A stretch of DNA of 64,000 bases, taken from positions 8,888 through 72,887 of the forward strand of contig CAYZOJ010000001.1 in NCBI GenBank assembly GCA_964480195.1, read 5' to 3'. The notes under the pieces are model-generated. The model saw only the letters and a program-made list of their open reading frames with translations, had not been told where the DNA came from and searched no databases. The stretch comes from Stercoripulliclostridium_A sp964480195 (GTDB lineage Bacteria; Bacillota; Clostridia; Christensenellales; DTU072). Of the stretch, positions 19,468 to 26,258 are shown piece by piece (position 1 is the first letter of the stretch; every line of letters starts with the position of its first letter). Made by a program: the position numbers and the translations under genes.

Positions 19468-19496
19468 ATTTTAACATACGCGCGCGTACTTGGCAA
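19468..19496 (-). promoter_or_regulatory. Predicted promoter of the giant lipoprotein gene
   Basis: Minus strand -35 TTGCCA (19491-19496), 17 bp spacer, -10 TAAAAT (19468-19473), about 44 bases before the ATG. Alternating CG stretches (CGCGCGCG) flank the -10. Confidence 0.75.
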
Positions 19497-19570
19497 TACG
19501 TTATGCGATTTTTTATCCCCTATTTATATAATAAAAGCATATGTTGAGCAAATTATTTACTTATTATTTA

Positions 19571-19716
19571 CCGCAAAGCGGTGCGCAAGCAAAGCTTGCG
19601 CTATACAATCCTTGCGGATTGATGATATACAACGCCTACGCGTTGATGATATACACACTACGTGTGATGATATACACGCTATCGCGTGATTGACCACAAC
19701 GGCTGTGCCGTTGATT
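19571..19716. repeat. Mini-hairpin array 2a
   Basis: Stems CCGC/GCGG, GCGCAAGC/GCTTGCGC, AATCC/GGATT, AACGC/GCGTT, CACAC/GTGTG, CACGC/GCGTG and AACGGC/GCCGTT, with 3-4 base loops, joined mostly by GATGATATAC linkers. The last linker is GATTGACCACA. The stem order from AATCC to AACGGC is the same as in array 2b and is the reverse complement of array 1. Confidence 0.8.
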
Positions 19717-19718
19717 AA

Positions 19719-19925
19719 GGTATTTAGGAGCGGAATGACAATCCCTCCGCGCTACGCGCTATACAATCCTTACAGATTGATGATATACAACGCCTACGCG
19801 TTGATGATATACACACTACGTGTGATGATATACACACTGCGTGTGATGATATACACGCTATCGCGTGATTGACCACAACGGCACAGCCGTAGACTGAGGG
19901 ATTGTCATATATATTCTTAAATACC
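19719..19925. mobile_element. 207 bp MITE-like element with terminal inverted repeats carrying mini-hairpin array 2b
   Basis: Both ends read inwards GGTATTTA, then 8-9 variable bases, then ATGACAATCCCTC; the outer 8 bp and inner 13 bp match perfectly. The cargo (19750-19890) is a second copy of the AATCC-AACGC-CACAC-CACGC-AACGGC hairpin series, with one CACAC stem duplicated. Two stems have decayed (AATCC facing GATT, and GCCGTA). It carries no protein. A matching left end occurs at 42617. Autonomous mobility is not shown; the shape is that of a non-autonomous element. Confidence 0.6.
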
Positions 19926-19928
19926 ACA

Positions 19929-20031
19929 ACTTTCACGAAGTGAAAATTTCACCTGCCGTAGGCAGATTTCACCCGCGAAGCGGATTTCACCTTGCGCAAG
20001 CAAGATTTCACCGGCGAAAGTCTCTTTCGCC
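19929..20031. repeat. Mini-hairpin array with GATTTCAC linkers
   Basis: A second hairpin family: TTTCAC/GTGAAA, CTGCC/GGCAG, CCGC/GCGG, CTTGC/GCAAG and GGCGAAAG/CTTTCGCC, each with a 3-4 base loop and separated by ATTTCAC. The reverse-complement form with GTGAAAT linkers occurs at 42470-42615. Non-coding. Confidence 0.75.
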
Positions 20032-20048
20032 CTGTGGCGCATTGTATA

Positions 20049-20192
20049 GCTCTCGGCGGGATATTTAGTCCTATAATGCGAAAAAATCGGAGCGGAAGCT
20101 GTACAAAGGTACGCGGGCGGAGATTTGGGCGCCCGTAAGGGCTTAACAAGCCCTTTATTTCGCATTAGAGGGCTGAAGAGCCCGTCGAGAGC
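20049..20192 (+). ncRNA. 144-nt structured element, copy A (candidate RNA; strand uncertain)
   Basis: The ends pair: GCTCTCGGCGGG with CCCGTCGAGAGC. Inside, TAATGCGAAA (20074-20083) pairs with TTTCGCATTA (20158-20167); smaller hairpins are GTAC-AAAG-GTAC, GGGCTT-AAC-AAGCCC and GGGCT-GAAG-AGCCC. A second copy at 42824-42967 has the same 144-nt length, needs no gaps and differs at about 17 positions; six of these are three compensatory changes inside the 10 bp helix. It does not match RNase P, tmRNA, SRP RNA, 6S RNA or a riboswitch that I know. The drawn strand is arbitrary because the pairs hold on both; a DNA-level function is not excluded. Confidence 0.6.
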
Positions 20193-20197
20193 GTGTA

Positions 20198-20330
20198 GAC
20201 AAATAAAACCCGAAAAATTAAAAATAGGCATCCGCTATATCTGTTTATACAAAGAAAAAAGCTGTCCGAGCGTCGAACAGCTTATCTTCTTACTTCAAGT
20301 TAAATGCCTATTTTTCGGGTTTTATTTGTC
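20198..20330. repeat. Long inverted repeat reaching into the 3' end of the RAYT-like gene (copy A)
   Basis: The left arm (20198-20230) contains GACAAATAAAACCCGAAAAA and then TTAAAAATAGGCA; the right arm (20305-20330) is its reverse complement apart from a short AT-rich insertion in the left arm. The right arm includes the last two codons and stop of the RAYT-like gene (GAC AAA TAA). A terminator hairpin sits in the loop. The equivalent repeat at 42980-43114 matches the different last codons of its own neighbour. Confidence 0.75.
20252..20286 (-). terminator. Terminator of the RAYT-like gene operon
   Basis: Minus strand stem AAGCTGTTCGA / TCGGACAGCTT (one mismatch) followed by TTTTTTCTTTG. 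It lies inside the loop of the long inverted repeat, about 40 bases after the stop codon. Confidence 0.85.
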
Positions 20331-21632
20331 GTAACACATTGAGGTGAGCGTCATTATTCGGTTGGGATCTTCAAAGGTGTTGATTATACCGAACTGCTTG
20401 ATTACGAACTCGACGCTCGTATTTCTCTTTTCCGCAACGTATCTGATAAGCTCGACAAGGAAATTATCGTTGAAATACACGACTTGTCCGCCGGCAACCG
20501 CACAATACGCAAATCCCATCATCGAGAAAATCTGGTCGATGCTGTATCCGAGTCTGTCGGAAAGCAAAAGTATGGTGTCGCGCATAAGCTTGTTGCCTTC
20601 GGGTACGATTTGCAACGCTTCTACGTTCTGGTCGTACGTTTGGCGCATATTGACGGTAAGTTCCGCCATAACCTTTACGAGAGTAACATACTTGTCGGTG
20701 CGGGTTATCGCAAGCTTCGAGCATATAGCATCGTAACTGAATCCACCTCTCTCGTTGATTTCCGCAATAATCCTCGGCATAAGGTTGTTGGGAATGGCTC
20801 TCTTGGTGTAGCAACCATAGTCGATGAGCACGTTTTCGATGGTCGCACGGAACTTGTCGATTTCGGGAAGATTAAGGAAGTCTTCCGGTATCGTACGCAA
20901 GCCGTCGTCATACGCTTCCGCCAAAAGCTTTTCGGCTTTAGCAACGCCCATCGTTTCATACAAACTGTCACGGCACGCGAGCGAACCAGCGTCGGAACAC
21001 GCCTTGCCGTAAGAGCTGAACGGATACGCCCAACTGTGCGTTAAAAAGTTCGCGTACGGCTGACTTTCGATAATGGCTACGCTTTCGGCTAAATCTTTAT
21101 GTTCCTTAACTTTCTTTACGCGAAGTCTGCTCTTGAATACAAAACCCGCCGTCTGGAAGTTCTCGTTAAAGAACTTGGCGTAAAGCGTGTTTGCCGTATC
21201 GAAGAATCTACGGTAGCTTACGGGCGTTTGGTCATATGACGCGATAAGGAAATATGCCCTATTGTTGATGACGGAGTATGCAACTATATCCACGGGGAAC
21301 GATCCGACTGCCGTCATTATACATTTGAGATAATACATCTTTGCGCCCGGGGTGGGGAATACTATACATTTGGGTCTGCCGTCTACCGCTACACGATAGA
21401 AATCCGGTTTGACGGTATTGTACGCGTTGACGCGACGATCCGCCCTACGTTGGTCAGACGGAAGTCTGCCGATGGGGGCTGCGTTGATTATTGCGCGGGT
21501 CGGCTTACCGTGTACAAATCCTGCTTGAATAGTGTTCGCCTCTACGGGTCCCACGTTTGTAGGATTGGTTACGCGGATAGTCTCCTGCGGAGTGTTACAC
21601 GAGCATCCGTTGTGATTGTGTTCGTTTGCCAT
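20322..21632 (-). CDS. RAYT/IS200-like (Y1 transposase fold) protein lacking catalytic residues
   Basis: 436 residues. Residues about 85-210 follow the REP-associated tyrosine transposase pattern: VDIVAYSVINNRAYFLIAS corresponds to the family's A-Y-x-L-M-P-N-H-V-H-L-L strand, LYAKFFNENFQTAGFVFKSR to Y-A-x-x-F-N-x-x-x-x-x-x-G-x-x-F-x-x-R, and YPFSSYG to Y-P-W-S-S-Y. The two HUH histidines are replaced (Arg125, Tyr127) and the usual catalytic tyrosine position reads Ile, so DNA cleavage is unlikely. A hydrophilic N-terminus (His5, His7, Cys10, Cys12) and a helical C-terminal half of about 225 residues are added. AAGGAGG precedes the ATG. It is the last gene behind a sugar symporter (88 bp gap with a hairpin) and lies beside hairpin arrays. 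Role unknown; a DNA- or RNA-hairpin binding protein is a fair guess. Confidence 0.65.
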   Translation of the reverse strand: MANEHNHNGCSCNTPQETIRVTNPTNVGPVEANTIQAGFVHGKPTRAIINAAPIGRLPSDQRRADRRVNAYNTVKPDFYRVAVDGRPKCIVFPTPGAKMYYLKCIMTAVGSFPVDIVAYSVINNRAYFLIASYDQTPVSYRRFFDTANTLYAKFFNENFQTAGFVFKSRLRVKKVKEHKDLAESVAIIESQPYANFLTHSWAYPFSSYGKACSDAGSLACRDSLYETMGVAKAEKLLAEAYDDGLRTIPEDFLNLPEIDKFRATIENVLIDYGCYTKRAIPNNLMPRIIAEINERGGFSYDAICSKLAITRTDKYVTLVKVMAELTVNMRQTYDQNVEALQIVPEGNKLMRDTILLLSDRLGYSIDQIFSMMGFAYCAVAGGQVVYFNDNFLVELIRYVAEKRNTSVEFVIKQFGIINTFEDPNRIMTLTSMCYDK

Positions 21633-21684
21633 AGTCTATTAACCTCCTTGACTACGTTCAAATCTATTTTTGTTTTTTGTGTTT

Positions 21685-21713
21685 GGGTACCTTAAAGCTA
21701 TGTTAAGGTACCC
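21685..21713. other. Intercistronic hairpin between symporter and RAYT-like gene
   Basis: Perfect 11 bp inverted repeat GGGTACCTTAA / TTAAGGTACCC with a 7-base loop and no T-run on the minus strand. Better read as an RNA stability or processing hairpin, or a weak attenuator, than a terminator. Confidence 0.6.
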
Positions 21714-21720
21714 TTAATTA

Positions 21721-23439
21721 TTAGTTTTCTGCGCCTTCGGTTACGACTGCGGTTGCAGGTTCGGCTTGTGCCGCAGCCGCTTTACGCTCGTTGATTGCCG
21801 CAACGAGTTCGCGTTGTTTTTGCTCCGTAATCGTATAGAAGAACATCGGGATGATACAAGCGATAAAGCTCAAAACACCGGAAAGTACAAGCATTAGCCA
21901 GAGCTTGTTAAGACCTTCGGTCGTCATGGAACCTTCGGGGTTGGTGGGGCTTATTCCTGCCATGCCGTATGCGAGAACGCCGATAAACGCGCCGACTGCC
22001 ATACCTATCTTATTGATTAAGGTCTGCATTGCGAAGCAAATGCCTTCCGCACGTTCGCCGGTCTTCCACTCGAGATATTCGACGGTGTCGCCTATCATCG
22101 CGTACGTCATTATGTTGTTGATACCTTGAGGTATACCGATAATTATCATACATACGATACTTACCGCAAGTCCGCCCGTACGGAACGCGCCCGTACCGAA
22201 ATCCCACATGAAGAACATTATGATCATCGCGACCGCGCCGAGAACGTGCGAACCGATGTACGTCCATTTCTTGCTGAACTTTTTGGTAAGCCACGGGCAA
22301 AGTACCGACGCGACAAGACCTCCGGGGATTACGAGTAGCGTCAAAACGCTGTATGCGGACTCGTTCTGCAACGCGTATTTACAGAAATACAGACCGCCCG
22401 TGTATGTATAGACCATTCTCGCTCCGCCGAGGATACCGGAAAGAACTATGAGCATAAGCTCTTTATTCTTAAAGAGGAGTTTGAGGTTGTGTCCGAGCGA
22501 CGGCGGTTTTTGAGTGCTGTCTTCGATTGTTCCGCAACGTTCTTTGGTGTGCTTAAAGCCTACGAAGAACAACGGCATAGCTACAACAACGAGAACTACC
22601 GCTATAATAAAGTACGTCCAACGCAAGGTTTCTTGGTTTTGAGTCGCATATGCGGGAATCAAAAGACCTTCGAGGCTCTTCCAAGTGGTTGCAAACTCCG
22701 CTTTCAATGCGACGCTTTCTTGTCCTAAGAAGTTAGTTGAAATATCGAGATACGGTTTTGCGGCTTCGCCGAGAAGTACGGTTCCGTCGGCAATATTCTT
22801 AATTGCGTAAGCGTCATACTTGAAACCTGCGGTAACCGCGGAAGTGATAATCGGAACGAATACGGTAACGATACCGGCGCCGAGTGTGCATATAAGACGA
22901 GCAATCGTAAGCATGTTTCCGCGTTTGGTCGTGTCGTTTGTCATTGCCGTGGACAGCGCCCAATACGGAACGTCGGCGACTGTATAAACTACGCTCCAAA
23001 TAACGTAAATGATAGCAACACCTACAAAACTTCCGGTATCCGCTTTGAACGCGGGCAAAAAGCAGAGTATCGTCATAATGCCTATCGGGATCGCCATCCA
23101 TTTAAGATACGGACGGCATTTGCCCCATTTAGTACGTGTTCTATCGACTATCGAGCCCATAATCGGGTCGTTGAACGCGTCAAACAATCTGGTTGCAAGC
23201 ATCAAAATCGCAACTGCGACAACACCTGTCGACGCGCCTACTTTTGCGTTGATGTCGAAGCCCAACGCGTCTGTCATAAAAATCGTAAGGTAGCTTCCGA
23301 TGATGGTGCATATCAAGTTTTGTCCGAAACCGGCTATACTGTAAGCCCAGCCTTCGTTTGCCTGAATATCTCCGTCCCCGGGAGTGGTACCGAACAATTT
23401 GTTGGAAAGATTATTCCATGTTTCTTTTAGATTTGCCAT
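21721..23439 (-). CDS. GPH-family (MelB-like) sugar:cation symporter
   Basis: 572-residue integral membrane transporter of the glycoside-pentoside-hexuronide:cation symporter family within the MFS. About 12 hydrophobic segments are visible. The family signature is clear: ATRLFDAFNDPIMGSIVDRT followed by KWGKCRPYLKW (residues about 80-115), with the cation-site Asp in the DAFNDP region. A hydrophilic excursion of about 60 residues (NIADGTVLLGEA...) sits between segments 6 and 7, and an Ala/Glu-rich cytoplasmic tail ends the protein. GAGGAGAGG precedes the ATG, 10 bases after the aldolase stop. Position in the aminotransferase-aldolase operon implies it imports that pathway's sugar or amino-sugar; the substrate cannot be told from sequence alone. 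Confidence 0.9.
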   Translation of the reverse strand: MANLKETWNNLSNKLFGTTPGDGDIQANEGWAYSIAGFGQNLICTIIGSYLTIFMTDALGFDINAKVGASTGVVAVAILMLATRLFDAFNDPIMGSIVDRTRTKWGKCRPYLKWMAIPIGIMTILCFLPAFKADTGSFVGVAIIYVIWSVVYTVADVPYWALSTAMTNDTTKRGNMLTIARLICTLGAGIVTVFVPIITSAVTAGFKYDAYAIKNIADGTVLLGEAAKPYLDISTNFLGQESVALKAEFATTWKSLEGLLIPAYATQNQETLRWTYFIIAVVLVVVAMPLFFVGFKHTKERCGTIEDSTQKPPSLGHNLKLLFKNKELMLIVLSGILGGARMVYTYTGGLYFCKYALQNESAYSVLTLLVIPGGLVASVLCPWLTKKFSKKWTYIGSHVLGAVAMIIMFFMWDFGTGAFRTGGLAVSIVCMIIIGIPQGINNIMTYAMIGDTVEYLEWKTGERAEGICFAMQTLINKIGMAVGAFIGVLAYGMAGISPTNPEGSMTTEGLNKLWLMLVLSGVLSFIACIIPMFFYTITEQKQRELVAAINERKAAAAQAEPATAVVTEGAEN

Positions 23440-23449
23440 TACCTCTCCT

Positions 23450-24085
23450 CTATTTGACTACTTTACCGAATGCTTCGATAATATCGTCGGTTGTAATATC
23501 CGTTTTACCCAAAATTTCGCCCGCTTTTTCCGAGATGTACGCTTTGCTCGCGTCTTCCAACGCGCGACATACTTCAAAAGCTCCGTCCATATCTTTTGCG
23601 CAAGCCAAAACGCCGTGGTTTGCCATAAAGCATGCGTTCTTGCCCTTAATTGCGGTGGTTGCGCCCGCCGTTAAAGTCTTGGTTCCGGGCAGTCCGTAAG
23701 CTCCGCATTCGACGTCTCCGCCGAGTATGACTTTGAGTTCTTCGTCACTGACGGGAAGAGCAAGACGCGACGCCGCAACTGCAGATCCCCATACGGGATG
23801 CGAGTGTATTATCGCGCCGATTTCCGGTCTTTCGCGATATATTGCCGCGTGAATTTTCTTCTCGGAAGTAGGTTTGACGTCTCCGCCCCACTCGAGGGTG
23901 TTGATGTCTACGACAACGAGATCTTCCGGGCGCATACGGATGTAATCCATTCCGCTCGGAGTAACCAACATACGGGATTCGTCTATCCTTATAGATATAT
24001 TACCCCATGTGCCTTGTACCAATCCTGTTTCCAGCAAACGCACGCCGGCGTTCTTAACTATCAATCTTAATTCTTGTTCGTTCAT
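23450..24085 (-). CDS. Class II aldolase/adducin-family protein (active-site residues intact)
   Basis: 211 residues, the size of L-fuculose-1-phosphate aldolase and L-ribulose-5-phosphate epimerase. The family's features are all here: GNIS phosphate loop (28-31), TPSGMDY (42-48), TSE with catalytic-type Glu75, zinc ligands HSH (His94, His96) and His157 in ANHG. Expected to be a zinc-dependent retro-aldol enzyme producing DHAP plus an aldehyde, or an epimerase. It directly follows a paralogue that lacks most of these residues (6-base gap), suggesting a heteromeric or regulatory pairing. The substrate is open; the adjacent class III aminotransferase argues against a plain fucose pathway. Confidence 0.85.
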   Translation of the reverse strand: MNEQELRLIVKNAGVRLLETGLVQGTWGNISIRIDESRMLVTPSGMDYIRMRPEDLVVVDINTLEWGGDVKPTSEKKIHAAIYRERPEIGAIIHSHPVWGSAVAASRLALPVSDEELKVILGGDVECGAYGLPGTKTLTAGATTAIKGKNACFMANHGVLACAKDMDGAFEVCRALEDASKAYISEKAGEILGKTDITTDDIIEAFGKVVK

Positions 24086-24091
24086 AAGCGC

Positions 24092-24721
24092 CTAACCTTT
24101 GATCTCCGCCTTCTTGGCGTCTTGATCTTTCTTGCTGTATTTGGTTTTGTATACAAAACGCATAAGTAATGCGTCCGGCAATCCTATTTTTACGGATTTG
24201 CCGAGCACGGTCGAACCGACATACGCGACGGCGCCCTTTTCGAGTACCATCGATCCCGTATACGCTTCGTCGGGAGTTCTGCCCGTCGAAACGACTCCGC
24301 CGTTCTTAATAAGGCACGCGTTCCTGCCGTTCAACGTGTGGAGTACGTCCGTCGCGTTGTTCGAGGGGGATACTCTCGCGGAAGGTCCTATTATTTGAGC
24401 CATGTCGTCGAGTACGGCGGGGAGCTTCTTTGCGTACTTCGCAACGCCTACGCAATACGGCGCGTGATTGATTACTATCGACGCGACGTCGGCTCTTCCC
24501 GCATATATGGCAAGGTGAAGAGCTTGGTTTTCGGTAAGCACACCCTTTTTGTCGACAAAAATGATATCGGCTTCGGAAAGCTCGGACATCGGCTTGTTTT
24601 CGGCGGTGATATACATGCCCGCGTCTGTTTTGACGCTAATGGTATCGCCTACTCGGACAAGACCGTTAGCGTCGAGTTCGGACGCGTACTTCAACATTTG
24701 ATTGACTACGACTTTGTTCAT
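24092..24721 (-). CDS. Degenerate class II aldolase-like protein (probable pseudoenzyme)
   Basis: 209 residues with the same fold signature as the next gene: LVRVGDTISVKT, QALHLAIYAGRADVASIV, LNGRNACLIKNGG and VLEKGAVAYV all align. Two of three zinc ligands are missing: the H-x-H pair reads Ile84-Asn85-His86, and the third site N-H-G reads Asn140-Gly141-Gly142. The glycine-rich GNIS loop is replaced by VGDTISV and the SSE glutamate is displaced by one residue. It should not bind zinc in the normal way. It lies one base after the aminotransferase stop without a clear ribosome site, so it relies on coupling. Either a structural or regulatory partner of the intact aldolase or a protein with changed chemistry. 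Confidence 0.75.
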   Translation of the reverse strand: MNKVVVNQMLKYASELDANGLVRVGDTISVKTDAGMYITAENKPMSELSEADIIFVDKKGVLTENQALHLAIYAGRADVASIVINHAPYCVGVAKYAKKLPAVLDDMAQIIGPSARVSPSNNATDVLHTLNGRNACLIKNGGVVSTGRTPDEAYTGSMVLEKGAVAYVGSTVLGKSVKIGLPDALLMRFVYKTKYSKKDQDAKKAEIKG

Positions 24722-24722
24722 A

Positions 24723-26225
24723 TTATTTTACAAGACCTCTATCCGTTTTGACGACGGTCGAGAATACTCTGTCGAAACGACGGAGAGCTTCGTCGATGAC
24801 TTCGTCGGTATCGGCAAGCGAGGTGTAGAGTCTGGATCCCGCGAGGGTGACTATGCCGTTTGCCATGTATGCAGCACCCATGTGCTCCATAGCGACTTTA
24901 CGTTCCATAACCATAGGCTTGTTCTTGAGAACGCCGAGGAGAGATTTTACGAGGCTGAACGAAGAATAGTCGAAGCTCATAGCGCCCGTGCACTCGAGGT
25001 GGACGATCGAACCTTGGTTGTATACGACGTACGGGAGATTGTACTTCGCGACGAGTTCTTTAAGACCCGCGGTAAGTCTGTCGCCCGCAAGACCTGCTTT
25101 GACGCAAGCGTTGGTGCGTTCGATTTCTTGGATGGTGAGGTAACCTGCGAGAGAGCTCAAGGGGTTAGCAGCGAGGGTTCCGCCTACGTATGCACGATGT
25201 TTGCCGGTCGCGACGCCTGCAGCCATAAGACCTGCGTACTTCTTGAATCCGCCGACACCGCCTGCCGCGGGATATCCGCCTGCGATGATCTTACCGAATA
25301 CGGTAAGGTCGGGTTCTACGCCGAAGTAACCTTGTGCACCGCCGAGTCCCAAACGGAAACCGGTAACGACTTCGTCAAAGATGAACAACGCGCCGTACTT
25401 GTGAGCAAGTTTCAGAGCTTCCTCATTGTAGTTCTTATGTACGGGACGGGTACCCGATTCTGCGCCTACGGGTTCCACTATTACGGCTGCGGTGCCACCG
25501 CGCAACGTGTTGAGTTTGAGCATTTTCTCGAGCATTTCGAGGGAGTCGGGTTTGACTTCGTCGGTTTCTCTATATGCGTTTCCGGGGATACCGTGAGATT
25601 CGAGGAACTGTCTGGTTCCGGGTATTTTAAGACCGTAAACGACCTGATCCGACCAGCCGTGATAAGCACCGCCGACTTTGATTACTCTCTTTTTTCCGGT
25701 AGCTATACGAGCGATACGGAGAGCCGCCATAACGGACTCCGTGCCCGAACCGAGCATACGGAACATTTCCACAGCAGGCATATGCTTGTTGATTTCTTTT
25801 GCGAGCAAAAGTTCGGACTCGTGCAAAAGTCCGGTAACGGGACCGCAAGTGTCGAGGAGCTTTTTAACTTCTTCTCTGACAGCGGGATAGTTGGAACCGA
25901 GAATGGTCGGACCGCCGGCTTGCAAAAAGTCGATGTATTGATTGCCGTCAACGTCGTACATATAAGCGCCTTCCGCTCTTTCCATTGCAATCGGGAAGGG
26001 ATAGTTGAACGCGAGGTTGTGTTGAACACCGCCGGGGATATAGTTCTTAGCCTCGGTGGCTATACGCTTGGAACCTGCGCAATGAGTGTCGAAATACTCG
26101 AGCACTCTCTTATGCTCTTCTTCCGAAATTTCGTAGATGGGTTGTGCGGTAAGCTCTTTGAGCTCTTTGTAAATACGTTCCGGTTCTTCCCATTGTTTAA
26201 TCGAATACCTTTGTTCGTTGTCCAT
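24723..26225 (-). CDS. Class III PLP-dependent aminotransferase (glutamate-1-semialdehyde aminomutase-like)
   Basis: 500 residues, longer than HemL (about 430) because of an N-terminal extension of about 50 residues. Visible: GGVQHNLAF and YMYDVDGNQYIDF at the N-terminal side, GSGTESVMAALRIAR (PLP phosphate), AYHGWSD, DEVVTGFRLG (PLP pyridine Asp) and FGKIIAGGYPAA (Schiff-base Lys). No haem genes are near; the neighbours are two class II aldolases and a sugar symporter. It therefore probably transaminates an amino-sugar or aldehyde intermediate rather than making aminolevulinate. AGGAGG precedes the ATG. It lies 33 bp after the Big_3 lipoprotein gene and is probably co-transcribed with it. 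Confidence 0.85.
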   Translation of the reverse strand: MDNEQRYSIKQWEEPERIYKELKELTAQPIYEISEEEHKRVLEYFDTHCAGSKRIATEAKNYIPGGVQHNLAFNYPFPIAMERAEGAYMYDVDGNQYIDFLQAGGPTILGSNYPAVREEVKKLLDTCGPVTGLLHESELLLAKEINKHMPAVEMFRMLGSGTESVMAALRIARIATGKKRVIKVGGAYHGWSDQVVYGLKIPGTRQFLESHGIPGNAYRETDEVKPDSLEMLEKMLKLNTLRGGTAAVIVEPVGAESGTRPVHKNYNEEALKLAHKYGALFIFDEVVTGFRLGLGGAQGYFGVEPDLTVFGKIIAGGYPAAGGVGGFKKYAGLMAAGVATGKHRAYVGGTLAANPLSSLAGYLTIQEIERTNACVKAGLAGDRLTAGLKELVAKYNLPYVVYNQGSIVHLECTGAMSFDYSSFSLVKSLLGVLKNKPMVMERKVAMEHMGAAYMANGIVTLAGSRLYTSLADTDEVIDEALRRFDRVFSTVVKTDRGLVK

Positions 26226-26258
26226 TTGTTGCCTCCTATATGGAAATGTTTTTATTTT

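Noticed and set aside
20049..20192. Known housekeeping RNA (RNase P, tmRNA, SRP RNA, 6S) or a group II intron fragment.
   Set aside because: None of their hallmark sequences is seen, there are two copies in one window, and there is no domain V-like intron hairpin or reverse transcriptase.
19917..20231. Short minus-strand open frames in the repeat region (about 104 and 66 codons).
   Set aside because: They read through hairpin arrays and the structured element; the peptide repeats simply mirror the DNA repeat.
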